This document shows positions 16,597 through 24,214 of a stretch of DNA of 64,000 nt, one piece after another. Within the stretch, counting starts at the first letter, position 1; each line of letters begins with the position of its first letter. The translations under genes were made by a program, and so were the position numbers. Source of the DNA: Bin87 sp965219925 (GTDB lineage Bacteria; Chloroflexota; Dehalococcoidia; Lucifugimonadales; UBA3495); the NCBI GenBank assembly GCA_965219925.1, contig OZ244795.1, forward strand, positions 1,488,001-1,552,000, given 5' to 3'. The notes beneath the pieces are model-generated. The model made no database searches, was not told the origin of the DNA, and saw nothing but the letters and a program-made list of their open reading frames with translations.

Positions 16597-17574
16597 ATGA
16601 GTGTTCGATCGCGGGACCAGAATGCCCGGCAACCGCTGCCTCTCTACGGCGGGCAGGCGGTAATTGAAGGGGTGATGATAAGGGGGGTAAGGCATTACAG
16701 TCTGGCAGTGCGACGCCCTGATGGCGCAATATTTTGCGCCACGGAAGAGGTCAACGCCAAGTTCTCCAGCCGAGTTAGGCGAGTGCCGTTTGTTCGTGGG
16801 GTGCTGGTGCTGGCGGAAACGTTGTGGCTGGGTATGAAATCCTTGCAGCGCTCAGCCATCATTGCGGCCGCAACCGAAGATGCCGAAGCGGGCGAGTCAC
16901 CGAATGGCGGCGGCAGCGACCAGATCAGCGGTTGGACCATGGGTATCACAATGGCGATCGCGCTCGTGTTGGGAATCGGCATTTTCCTGGTGGCGCCGTC
17001 GTTGGCGGTTTGGTTTGTTGAGCCGCTCATCGAACCTCTCATCTATTCCTCGTTAATCAGCAACCTGATAGAAGGATTCATCCGGCTGGCCATACTGATA
17101 GGGTACGTGGCCGGCATATCAGCTATGAAGGACATCAGGCGCGTTTATGCCTACCACGGGGCGGAGCACATGGCGGTGCATACTTACGAAGCGGGCGAAC
17201 CGCTAACGGTGGAGCATGTTCGCCAACACCCGACGCCACATCCCAGATGCGGAACGGCGTTTTTGCTTACCGTCGCCGTAGTTTCGGTGATAGTGTTTGC
17301 GCTTTTGGGCCGGCCCCCTTTGGAATGGCTCATCACTTCCCGCATCGTTTTGATTCCGGTGGTGGCCGCGGTCAGCTATGAAATAATCCGATTCGCCGGC
17401 GCCCACCGGACGGCCTGGTTCGGTCAGGCTCTGGCCGCTCCGGGTCTGTGGCTACAACGCATCACAACCCGTAGGCCGGATGACGACCAGATTGAAGTAG
17501 CCATCGCCGCAATGGCGGCTGCATTGGCGGCGGATGGCGCGACGAGCGGAACGACGGACATCGCAAACGGATAA
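16597..17574 (+). CDS. DUF1385 (YqhQ-like) membrane protein
   Basis: The 325-residue product belongs to the DUF1385 family, an integral membrane family of unknown function often encoded near rpmE and prfA. Motifs seen: YGGQAVIEGVMIRG near residue 17, then a cytosolic segment, TM helices around residues 110-135, 150-175 and 225-275, and the family hallmark YHGAEHMAVHTYEAGE plus HPTPHPRCGTAFLL, whose His, Glu and Cys residues suggest metal binding. The start has a weak ribosome binding site. The adjacency to rpmE supports the assignment; the function is not known. Confidence 0.88.
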   Translation: MSVRSRDQNARQPLPLYGGQAVIEGVMIRGVRHYSLAVRRPDGAIFCATEEVNAKFSSRVRRVPFVRGVLVLAETLWLGMKSLQRSAIIAAATEDAEAGESPNGGGSDQISGWTMGITMAIALVLGIGIFLVAPSLAVWFVEPLIEPLIYSSLISNLIEGFIRLAILIGYVAGISAMKDIRRVYAYHGAEHMAVHTYEAGEPLTVEHVRQHPTPHPRCGTAFLLTVAVVSVIVFALLGRPPLEWLITSRIVLIPVVAAVSYEIIRFAGAHRTAWFGQALAAPGLWLQRITTRRPDDDQIEVAIAAMAAALAADGATSGTTDIANG

Positions 17575-17694
17575 AGCGCTGGGAAATCGGTTGCGTTGTG
17601 TTCTCCTGTCAGCCGTGGCGAACCGGGGAACCGCGTGCGTGTGGTACAGTAGGGTCGGCTCGCAATTCTGGTACGCAGCCCCAAGAGGTGCAGA

Positions 17695-18045
17695 ATGGCC
17701 GAAGTTCCTGACATGCAGATGATCCCCTACCTGACGGCTACCGAGCCGCGCAACTTCGTCGAAAAAGGACTACAGCGATACAACGAATTGCTGGAGACTT
17801 TGGGTGAGCAACTGGAACAGCTGCTGGAGCTCGCCAGGGATGGGAAGGCCGGAACCGCCGAAACCGCCGAGGTGGTGGGTTCGCTGTGTGAGGCGCTGCG
17901 TCCGCGCCACGGATTGTGTATCGACCGCGCGTGTTTTTCCTGCCGGGTCCACGAGGAAGCGATAAAGGAGCACGTGCTGCTGTACGTGGACTGGAAATTA
18001 CCCGGAACAGTGCAGCAACTGGAGCGGTTAAAGAACCGAAATTAA
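17695..18045 (+). CDS. Hypothetical protein, 116 aa
   Basis: No family is recognised. ATG 17695 has AGAGG six bases upstream. The N-terminal half is predicted to be helical (residues 20-50, rich in Leu and Glu), and the C-terminal half has a cysteine cluster CIDRACFSC at about residue 75 that could bind a metal. There are no TM segments. It stands alone between the DUF1385 gene and a convergent MFS gene. Confidence 0.65.
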   Translation: MAEVPDMQMIPYLTATEPRNFVEKGLQRYNELLETLGEQLEQLLELARDGKAGTAETAEVVGSLCEALRPRHGLCIDRACFSCRVHEEAIKEHVLLYVDWKLPGTVQQLERLKNRN

Positions 18046-18105
18046 CCGGGGCGTCCATCGGACTACGGCGATATGTCCGTAAACGTGCCTGAAAACTCGC
18101 ATGGC

Positions 18106-18127
18106 GCCGCCCGCCAACGCGGGCGGC
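18106..18127. terminator. GC hairpin between convergent genes
   Basis: GCCGCCCGC (18106-18114) and GCGGGCGGC (18119-18127) form a nine-pair stem with loop CAAC. It lies between the stop codons of a plus-strand hypothetical gene and a minus-strand MFS gene, where it could end both transcripts. No T run is present on either side, so it is only a likely terminator. Confidence 0.5.
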
Positions 18128-18177
18128 TTCCCATCCGTGTCGTGCCGTCGTAAGTGAACCAACTTAGATCTGTCATT

Positions 18178-19512
18178 TCACACCCGCACTCTCCAGATCA
18201 TGCCCATCGACAGAATCCGGGTAAATGCCATGGCTAGAAACACTATGGGCCACGGACTGCCGGATACATTCAGTACAACGCTGAATAGGATAGCCTGCGC
18301 GCCAGCATAGAGGTATCCGTGGGCGTCCAACACACCGGCGGCGGTGCCGGACATTTTGCGACCGGATAGATCAACCGCTATGGCGGAAATGGTTGAAACG
18401 CCCATGCTGATTCCTCCCCACAACATGAGGGCGGCGCCGAGGTATGCGTTGTTGGGAGGAGCCAGCGCGATTGTCACCAACGCTGCTGCGGAGAATCCGC
18501 ACGACGCGATGACCAGGGGGCGTCGACTGCTGTTGAGAAAACGGTCTGACACGAAGCCGGCCACGGGTGGAGCGATCAGATACCCCACTGGAAGCAGCAC
18601 CGTAACCAATATGGTTTCAGTTATTTCGAAGTTGCCGGCTTCCGAGTAGTAGATGGGAACCCACGTAGTGAGACCGTAACGGGTGACGTTTTCCAATCCC
18701 TTGACGTGGCAGGCCAGTTGAAACCTGGAGTTGGCAAGGAGCAGTTTATAGGGCCCCAGCCCTTTCAATTGATCGTCGGTTACCGACTCCGGTTCGGCCG
18801 ATATCTCGTCTTCCTCAATGTACTCAGGGAGGTTGACGTCACGCGGGCGGTCCCTGGCGACGAAATAGAAGGCTATACCAAGTACCAGGATGATCAGGGG
18901 TGGGTAACGGAAAGCGGCTTGCCAGCCCCATCGAGCCGCCACGAAGCTGCTGAGCCACCACATTACGAGCATTGCACCGCCGGTCGTGGTGCCGATTATT
19001 CCCATTGCGATACCGCGTTCCCGGCGGGGCCACCACTGGCTGATAAGGCTGATGGCAGGCGCCCAACATGCGGCGTTGACAAAGCCCGTGAAAAACCACG
19101 GGATCGCGAAGCCAACGGTTGAAGTTCCGAAGGATGCAGTCCAGTTGAATACTGTGGTCAAAACGGCTCCCACGGCTACCCACAGGCGCAGTCCATAGGC
19201 TTCGGCAAGCCGCCCATGTACCAGGTCTCCAACCATGAAGCCCCACAAGAGCATGGCGTTGATGATGCCAATTTCGATATGGCTTAGGTCCAATGCCTCC
19301 TTGATCAGTGGCGACGTGGGCCAGAAATTAAAGCGCCCCGTGTAAAGAAAGAGGTAAAACACACAGAACGCGATGAGCACCTGCCACTTCCAGCGATGGT
19401 AGCGGGGCGGCAGATCGTCGTAGGCTACCGGGCCACCGCCGGTGGGCGCCTCAGACAACGTAGACTGGGCGGCACGGCCGTTGAAGGAGTGTGAATCGTT
19501 GGGAGACGCCAT
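18178..19512 (-). CDS. MFS transporter, 444 aa
   Basis: A major facilitator superfamily permease with about 12 TM helices. A hydrophilic, Ser/Gly-rich N-terminus precedes the first helix near residue 47 (VLIAFCVFYLFLYTGRFNFW). The A-motif-like loop is GDLVHGRLAEAYGLR, and a long central loop lies around residues 225-255. The pattern of aromatic residues in TM1 resembles glycerol-3-phosphate or sugar-phosphate type antiporters, but the substrate cannot be read from sequence. It follows a VOC gene on the same strand, after a hairpin. Confidence 0.88.
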   Translation of the reverse strand: MASPNDSHSFNGRAAQSTLSEAPTGGGPVAYDDLPPRYHRWKWQVLIAFCVFYLFLYTGRFNFWPTSPLIKEALDLSHIEIGIINAMLLWGFMVGDLVHGRLAEAYGLRLWVAVGAVLTTVFNWTASFGTSTVGFAIPWFFTGFVNAACWAPAISLISQWWPRRERGIAMGIIGTTTGGAMLVMWWLSSFVAARWGWQAAFRYPPLIILVLGIAFYFVARDRPRDVNLPEYIEEDEISAEPESVTDDQLKGLGPYKLLLANSRFQLACHVKGLENVTRYGLTTWVPIYYSEAGNFEITETILVTVLLPVGYLIAPPVAGFVSDRFLNSSRRPLVIASCGFSAAALVTIALAPPNNAYLGAALMLWGGISMGVSTISAIAVDLSGRKMSGTAAGVLDAHGYLYAGAQAILFSVVLNVSGSPWPIVFLAMAFTRILSMGMIWRVRV

Positions 19513-19555
19513 GTTGTCGGCAGCAAACGGATCCGATTGAAGTTAGAAACAATGA

Positions 19556-19592
19556 CACCGCCGTCGCCGGACATTGGCCAACGACGGCGGTG
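19556..19592 (-). terminator. Hairpin between VOC and MFS genes
   Basis: CACCGCCGTCG (19556-19566) and CGACGGCGGTG (19582-19592) form a perfect 11-pair stem with a 15-base loop. On the minus strand the stem is followed by TCATTGTTTC, moderately T-rich. It probably ends or attenuates transcripts of the upstream VOC gene before the MFS gene. Confidence 0.6.
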
Positions 19593-19611
19593 ACAATTAA
19601 TTGGGCGGGAA

Positions 19612-20091
19612 TTAACGTTTTGTGTGCAACAACTCCATTGCTTCGGAAAGTAATTCGTCGTCGGAACGTTCCAGGTCCAGAGGGTCGCCGTGCGGTTGTG
19701 GTACTGGGAAACCTGTCTTGTAGTACAACTCAATCCGGTTACCCTCGGGGTCGAAGAAATACATGCCGAATGCGTTGCCGTGGCTGACAATGCGGTCAAT
19801 GGTCACACTTTCAGCGTCGATGCGGGCTTTGTAATCGCGCATGTCCTGTATGGAGGGCACACGGAAGGAGATTTGCTGGATGACCTTGGCGTCATCAGTG
19901 GTTACCCGCCCTTCCATCAGGACGAATTCGTGATGTTCGCCCACCGGGTCGGAGCTGAGGAACACCATACGGCGCTGCTCAAGGTCTTCGTCCGCGATCT
20001 GCAAGCCCATTACGCGAGTGTAAAAATCACGCATATTCATCAGATCGGTTGCATAGATCCCAACGTGCCCAAGGCCGGCGATTTGCGGCAT
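19612..20091 (-). CDS. VOC family protein, catechol-2,3-dioxygenase-like
   Basis: The 159-residue product has two glyoxalase/extradiol-type beta-alpha-beta-beta-beta modules. Likely metal ligands are the His of GHVGIY (residue 8 region), a His in GEHHEFVL near residue 53, and the Glu in GNRIELYYKTG near residue 124. This pattern is close to extradiol ring-cleavage or glyoxalase I-like enzymes, but the substrate is not evident. The ATG at 20091 is preceded by GGAGG. It is next to MFS transporters, so a role in catabolism is plausible. Confidence 0.85.
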   Translation of the reverse strand: MPQIAGLGHVGIYATDLMNMRDFYTRVMGLQIADEDLEQRRMVFLSSDPVGEHHEFVLMEGRVTTDDAKVIQQISFRVPSIQDMRDYKARIDAESVTIDRIVSHGNAFGMYFFDPEGNRIELYYKTGFPVPQPHGDPLDLERSDDELLSEAMELLHTKR

Positions 20092-20173
20092 GAGAGTACC
20101 TCCTTAAAACGGCGTTTGATGGGGCAACGGTATTTCACGCCGTTCAGTATGTCAAGAGGATTCCAGGTGTGAC

Positions 20174-20294
20174 CAGGGCCTTTTCAAAGTTGTGTAAATT
20201 AACCACCCGCTCGTCCTGAGCCTGTCGAAGGACGGTGCCGATGGTTCGACAAGCTCACCATGAGCGGAGGTCGGAGGACTTTGAAACGGCCCTG
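20174..20294. mobile_element. MITE, family D (121 bp)
   Basis: The ends are CAGGGCCTTTTCAAAG and CTTTGAAACGGCCCTG. The interior is the CTCGTCCTGAGCCTGTCGAA palindrome, near-identical to the copy at 14833-14954. Flanking 9-bp direct repeats AGGTGTGAC (20165-20173) and AGGTTTGAC (20295-20303) match at eight of nine positions, a likely aged target duplication. It lies in the gap between divergent VOC and MFS genes. Confidence 0.82.
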
Positions 20295-20336
20295 AGGTTT
20301 GACCGACGAAGAAGCCAATGTTTATAATCCTGAGTT

Positions 20337-21686
20337 GTGAAAGACGACAACGTTGACGGCCAGCGGCGGCAACCCCGAATTTTTTACGGATGGTGGGTGG
20401 TCGCCGCTGCCTCTATATTGGGTATGTTCGGCAATGGGTCCATCTCCCAGGGTTTTCCCCGGTTCCTCTTGCCGATAGAATCCTCCCTCGGTTTGACCCG
20501 CAGCCAGATGGGACTGGTGTTCAGCCTGGCGCGGGCTGAAGGGAGCGTGGCTGGGCCGGCTGTCGGGTGGTTGGCGGACCGGTATGGAGCGCGTCCGCTG
20601 GTAATCGTCGGAAGCATAACGGTAGGCGTTGGGGTCATACTGCTCTCGCAAGTAAATTCCTACTGGATGCTGCTGGTGTTGTTTGGCGGCGTAATTTCCC
20701 TGGGCAAATCGGCGGGGTTGGGTCAAACACTGATGGCCGGGGTGAACCAGTGGTTCATAAGGCGCCGGCATATAGCCCTGTCTGCATTGATGACGGCGTT
20801 TGCCGGCGGTGGAGCCATAGTAGTGCCCTTGCTGAACGAGGGGATTCAATGGCTGGGCTGGCGTCAAACTTTGGTCTGGACCGGCGTCGGGATACTGGCG
20901 ATTACGCTGCCGGTGTCATTTGTGATCAGGAGCCGGCCGGAGGACATGGGCCTGCGACCCGATGGTGACACAGCGGAAAGCGAAACGTCGGAAGGAAATC
21001 AGGGTCGGCGACGTGGATCCGAAAGTGGTGAGGTAAGTTTTACATTCCGGCAGGCCATCGTTACTCGCACGTTTTGGCTCATGTCAATTGGCGCTTTCAT
21101 GCGGGTGTCGGCTACGAATGGGATGCTGGTCCATATATTCCCCATGATGCTGGAACGCAACGTGTCGGAAGATGAAGCGTCTGCCTGGGTGGCCGCCATG
21201 TTCTTTCTGGGGATTCCACTGCGCTATGTCCTCGGCGTAACCGCCGGGAGGTTCCCCGGGAATATTTTGCTGGCCATCGGGATGGCCATCGGCGCGGTAG
21301 GGATGTGGGGCCTGTGGATCGGCCCTGGAGTAATCGGATTGCTGGCCTTCGTAGTGGGAATTGCCGTCGTGGAAGGCATTACCTCTGTCAATTGGTTGAT
21401 GCTGAGCGACTACTACGGGAGAGGTCGTTTCGCGACGCTGATGGGATTCATGAGCCTTTTCATGAATGTCGGACTGTTTGCTGCGCCGATGTTCGCCTCG
21501 TTCGTGTGGGAACTAACCGATAGTTACTACATCGTGCTGGCGACGTTCACGCCCATGTACATAATTAGCGCTCTGGCGTTTTTGCTGTGCACCCGGCCAT
21601 CGCCCCCGGTAAGCGCACAGCGACGTTGGCTGGGGGGACAGACCCGAGACACCGAGGTTGCCCCAGCCGCGGGCGACAGCGATTGA
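20337..21686 (+). CDS. MFS transporter, 449 aa
   Basis: A second MFS permease with 12 predicted TM helices, unrelated in its N-terminus to the one at 18178-19512 but clearly paralogous to the one at 33939-35261: both begin with a short basic segment, then RIFYGWWVVA / RIYYGWWMVA, FSLARAEG / FSVARAEG and WLADRYG / WLIDKFG. The GTG start at 20337 lies directly after the family D repeat. The YGWW start is typical of oxalate/formate or monocarboxylate-type MFS members; the substrate is unknown. A GNAT gene follows 25 bp later. Confidence 0.88.
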   Translation: MKDDNVDGQRRQPRIFYGWWVVAAASILGMFGNGSISQGFPRFLLPIESSLGLTRSQMGLVFSLARAEGSVAGPAVGWLADRYGARPLVIVGSITVGVGVILLSQVNSYWMLLVLFGGVISLGKSAGLGQTLMAGVNQWFIRRRHIALSALMTAFAGGGAIVVPLLNEGIQWLGWRQTLVWTGVGILAITLPVSFVIRSRPEDMGLRPDGDTAESETSEGNQGRRRGSESGEVSFTFRQAIVTRTFWLMSIGAFMRVSATNGMLVHIFPMMLERNVSEDEASAWVAAMFFLGIPLRYVLGVTAGRFPGNILLAIGMAIGAVGMWGLWIGPGVIGLLAFVVGIAVVEGITSVNWLMLSDYYGRGRFATLMGFMSLFMNVGLFAAPMFASFVWELTDSYYIVLATFTPMYIISALAFLLCTRPSPPVSAQRRWLGGQTRDTEVAPAAGDSD

Positions 21687-21711
21687 TAGCTGAAAGGCAG
21701 GAGAGCAGACC

Positions 21712-22323
21712 GTGACCGAACCGAAGCGGCCGACATTCGATCCGAAACCCGTCACGCTTTTGGGTTCCCACGTGCGCCTTGAACCGGTGGGGTCGCAACA
21801 CGCCGGGGACCTGTATGCAGTGGGAACCGAAGAATCCATCTGGCGGTTTCTGCCACGACCTGCCTACCGCAGTTTGGATGATGCCAGGGGGTGGGTGGAT
21901 ATGTGTGTGGAACGCAACAATTCCGGAGAGCGGGTGCAATTTGCGGTGATCCTGTCCGCCGAAGATAAGGCAATCGGATCGACCGGGTACCTGGATATCG
22001 ACCGGCCCAACCGCGCCCTGGAAATCGGAATGACTTGGTATGGACTCGCATATCAACGCACTGTAGTAAACACCGAATGCAAATATCTGTTGCTGCGGCA
22101 CGCTTTTGAGGATATGGGAGCATTGCGCGTTTGCCTGAAAACAGACAGTCGCAACGAGCGTTCTCAAAGGGCCATTGAACGCATCGGGGCAGTCAGGGAG
22201 GGCACCTGGCGAAATCATCGAATTACCTGGGACGGAGTAAACCGGCATTCCGTGTTCTACAGCATCATTGATTCAGAGTGGCCGTCGGTGCGTGTTGCGC
22301 TGGAATCAAGATTGCGCGATTAG
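21712..22323 (+). CDS. GNAT acetyltransferase, RimJ/RimL-like
   Basis: The 203-residue product fits the RimJ/RimL-type GNAT family that acetylates protein N-termini or small molecules. Seen motifs are LGSHVRLEPVG near the N-terminus, the GSTGYLDIDRPNRALEIGMT strand, and the C-terminal RVCLKTDSRNERSQRAIERI, which matches acetyl-CoA binding motif A/B of this group. The GTG start has AGGAG ten bases upstream. It is likely co-transcribed with the MFS gene before it. Confidence 0.87.
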   Translation: MTEPKRPTFDPKPVTLLGSHVRLEPVGSQHAGDLYAVGTEESIWRFLPRPAYRSLDDARGWVDMCVERNNSGERVQFAVILSAEDKAIGSTGYLDIDRPNRALEIGMTWYGLAYQRTVVNTECKYLLLRHAFEDMGALRVCLKTDSRNERSQRAIERIGAVREGTWRNHRITWDGVNRHSVFYSIIDSEWPSVRVALESRLRD

Positions 22324-22369
22324 TCCGGATGGGGTCCACACCGGCCGAACCCTGGTGGTGGCCCGGAAC

Positions 22370-22557
22370 CTCACGTGTACCCGCCTTAATCTGTCATTGC
22401 GAGCGCAGCATAGCAATCCCGTCGCCCACTTTGTCATTGCGAGGAGCGCAGCGACGTGGCAATCTCGTTGAGGTTGAACACACGTCGGCGAACCGCCGTT
22501 GCTACGGCGACGAGATTGCCACGCTGAGCTCGCAATGACAAAGTGGGTAGGCGTGGT
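22370..22557. mobile_element. MITE, family B (188 bp)
   Basis: The left end is CTCACGTGTACCCGCC and the right end GTGGGTAGGCGTGGT, its degenerate inverse. The interior contains two GTCATTGCGAG palindrome units, the second with the 'type II' centre (GTTGAGGTTGAACACACG). Flanking 10-bp repeats GGCCCGGAAC (22360-22369) and GGCCTGGAAC (22558-22567) match at nine of ten positions. It lies between the GNAT gene and the molybdenum hydroxylase operon. Confidence 0.82.
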
Positions 22558-22721
22558 GGCCTGGAACCATTGGCGCAAACTGGCCGTGTGGGGTATGATG
22601 CTCGGCGTTGATTAAACAACTGGCGGCAGCAACGAAGCCACGTCGGGAAGTGCCGAGGCTGGCGATGCCGTGCTGACAGTCCCGCCATTCGTTGATATAA
22701 TCACCGCCGGAGGAGGTGCCT

Positions 22722-23597
22722 ATGCGAGCTATTGATTACACTGCCCCTACATCCCTGAGTGAAGCCGTTTCCATTATGGCGGCCCACGGTGACCGCGCCC
22801 GTCCCTTGGCCGGCGGTACCGATGTGCTGGTTCAGTTGCGAAGCGGTCGGCGGGAAGTCGACGTTCTCGTTGATACCAAGAAGATCCCCGAATTAAACGG
22901 AATCCGTTTGGATGACAACGGTTTGCAACTCGGAGCAGCCGTTGCCTGTACCCAAATATATGACGACCAGGCAGTTGTCGCTGCATATCCCGGGTTGATT
23001 GACGCTGCCAGTCTCATCGGCAGCATACAGATTCAGGGTCGCGCATCCATCGGCGGAAACCTGTGCAACGCAGCTCCGTCGGGCGACAGCATCCCTCCGG
23101 TGATCACGCTGGGCGGCGAAGCCCACATCAACGGCCCCAACGGGTGGCGCACGGTTCCGACCGAGGATTTCTGCACCGGACCGGGTCGAAGTGTCCTGGA
23201 GCCAGGCGAGTTGCTAGTGGCAATTCAGATCCCGGCGCCGGCGGCGAATTCGGGCACCGCATACTTGCGATTCATACCCCGTAATGAGATGGATATCGCG
23301 GTCGCTGGCGTGTCGTCCACGGTGGTTCTGGACGCGTCCGGCCAAAATATTCAGTCAGCGCGCATAGCGTTGGCGTCGGTGGGACCGACCCCGATTCTGG
23401 CGACAGCAGCGGGCGATAGCCTGGCTGGCAAGGCAGTGTCTGACGACGCGATTGCCGAGGCCGGCCGATTGGCCAGCGAAGCCGCAACGCCTATTACCGA
23501 TATGAGAGGCACGATTCGACAGCGGCACCATTTGGTTGATGTGTTGACCCGCCGCACATTGAATATTGCCATCCGGCGCGCTCGAGGGGAGGAATAA
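22722..23597 (+). CDS. Molybdenum hydroxylase FAD-binding subunit (CoxM/XdhB-like)
   Basis: This 291-residue flavoprotein is the middle subunit of xanthine-dehydrogenase-family enzymes and passes electrons from the iron-sulfur clusters to an acceptor. FAD-binding motifs are PLAGGTDVLVQLRSGR at about residue 28 and ASIGGNLCNAAPSGDSIPP at about residue 108. The C-terminal CO_deh_flav_C domain follows after residue 185. ATG 22722 has a strong GGAGGAGG eight bases upstream. It is the first of three subunit genes, in the order FAD, 2Fe-2S, Mo, with one base between it and the next. Confidence 0.94.
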   Translation: MRAIDYTAPTSLSEAVSIMAAHGDRARPLAGGTDVLVQLRSGRREVDVLVDTKKIPELNGIRLDDNGLQLGAAVACTQIYDDQAVVAAYPGLIDAASLIGSIQIQGRASIGGNLCNAAPSGDSIPPVITLGGEAHINGPNGWRTVPTEDFCTGPGRSVLEPGELLVAIQIPAPAANSGTAYLRFIPRNEMDIAVAGVSSTVVLDASGQNIQSARIALASVGPTPILATAAGDSLAGKAVSDDAIAEAGRLASEAATPITDMRGTIRQRHHLVDVLTRRTLNIAIRRARGEE

Positions 23598-23598
23598 T

Positions 23599-24075
23599 AT
23601 GCCCGGACTTGTCCATGTAACTACTACCATCAACGGAAATCAGGCCGACTTTCTGTGTGAGCCGAGGCAGAGTTTGCTGGAATGTCTGCGAGATATCGTT
23701 GGCATGACCGGCACCAAAGAGGGTTGCAACGACGGCAACTGTGGCGCGTGCACCGTCCAGTTCGACGGTCGTATCGTTACATCCTGCCTGGTTTTGGGTG
23801 TTGAAGCACAGGGCGCCGAAGTAAACACCATCGAAGGCGTTGCCACTGCAGACGGATTGCATCCGGTGCAGCAGGCGTTCCTGGAAAACGCGGCGTTGCA
23901 GTGCGGCATCTGCACACCAGGTTTCATTGTGGCCGCCAAGGCGCTGCTGGAAGCCGAACCGGACGCGGACGAGGCGCGTATTCGCCACTGGTTGGCGGGT
24001 AATCTGTGCCGATGCACCGGTTATGACAAGATTATCCGGGCCGTGATGGATGCCGGAGAACGGATGAAAGCCTAG
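23599..24075 (+). CDS. Molybdenum hydroxylase 2Fe-2S subunit (CoxS-like)
   Basis: The 158-residue protein carries two [2Fe-2S] clusters. The plant-type ferredoxin motif is CNDGNCGACTVQFDG with a later cysteine in SCL, and the second cluster is bound by QCGICTPGF and NLCRCTGY. It joins the FAD and Mo subunits into one enzyme in the cytoplasm. ATG 23599 is preceded by GGAGGAATAAT. The gene follows the FAD subunit without a gap; 139 bp then separate it from the large subunit. Confidence 0.95.
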   Translation: MPGLVHVTTTINGNQADFLCEPRQSLLECLRDIVGMTGTKEGCNDGNCGACTVQFDGRIVTSCLVLGVEAQGAEVNTIEGVATADGLHPVQQAFLENAALQCGICTPGFIVAAKALLEAEPDADEARIRHWLAGNLCRCTGYDKIIRAVMDAGERMKA

Positions 24076-24109
24076 TCGATTCCGGTTCACTGTAACCGAC
24101 ATCGTTTGT

Positions 24110-24141
24110 GGAACCGGAGCGCCCCTGGTTGCCCCGGTTCC
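24110..24141. other. Hairpin in the 2Fe-2S/Mo subunit spacer
   Basis: GGAACCGG (24110-24117) and CCGGTTCC (24134-24141) form an eight-pair stem in the 139-bp gap between the small and large subunit genes. It might set the relative expression of the subunits; no T run follows. Confidence 0.35.
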
Positions 24142-24214
24142 AGTCATTTCAACGGCATCGCGTGTCATTCACGACCGTCGCGTATGCAACTATTACGAAC
24201 TGAGGTGAAGTAAA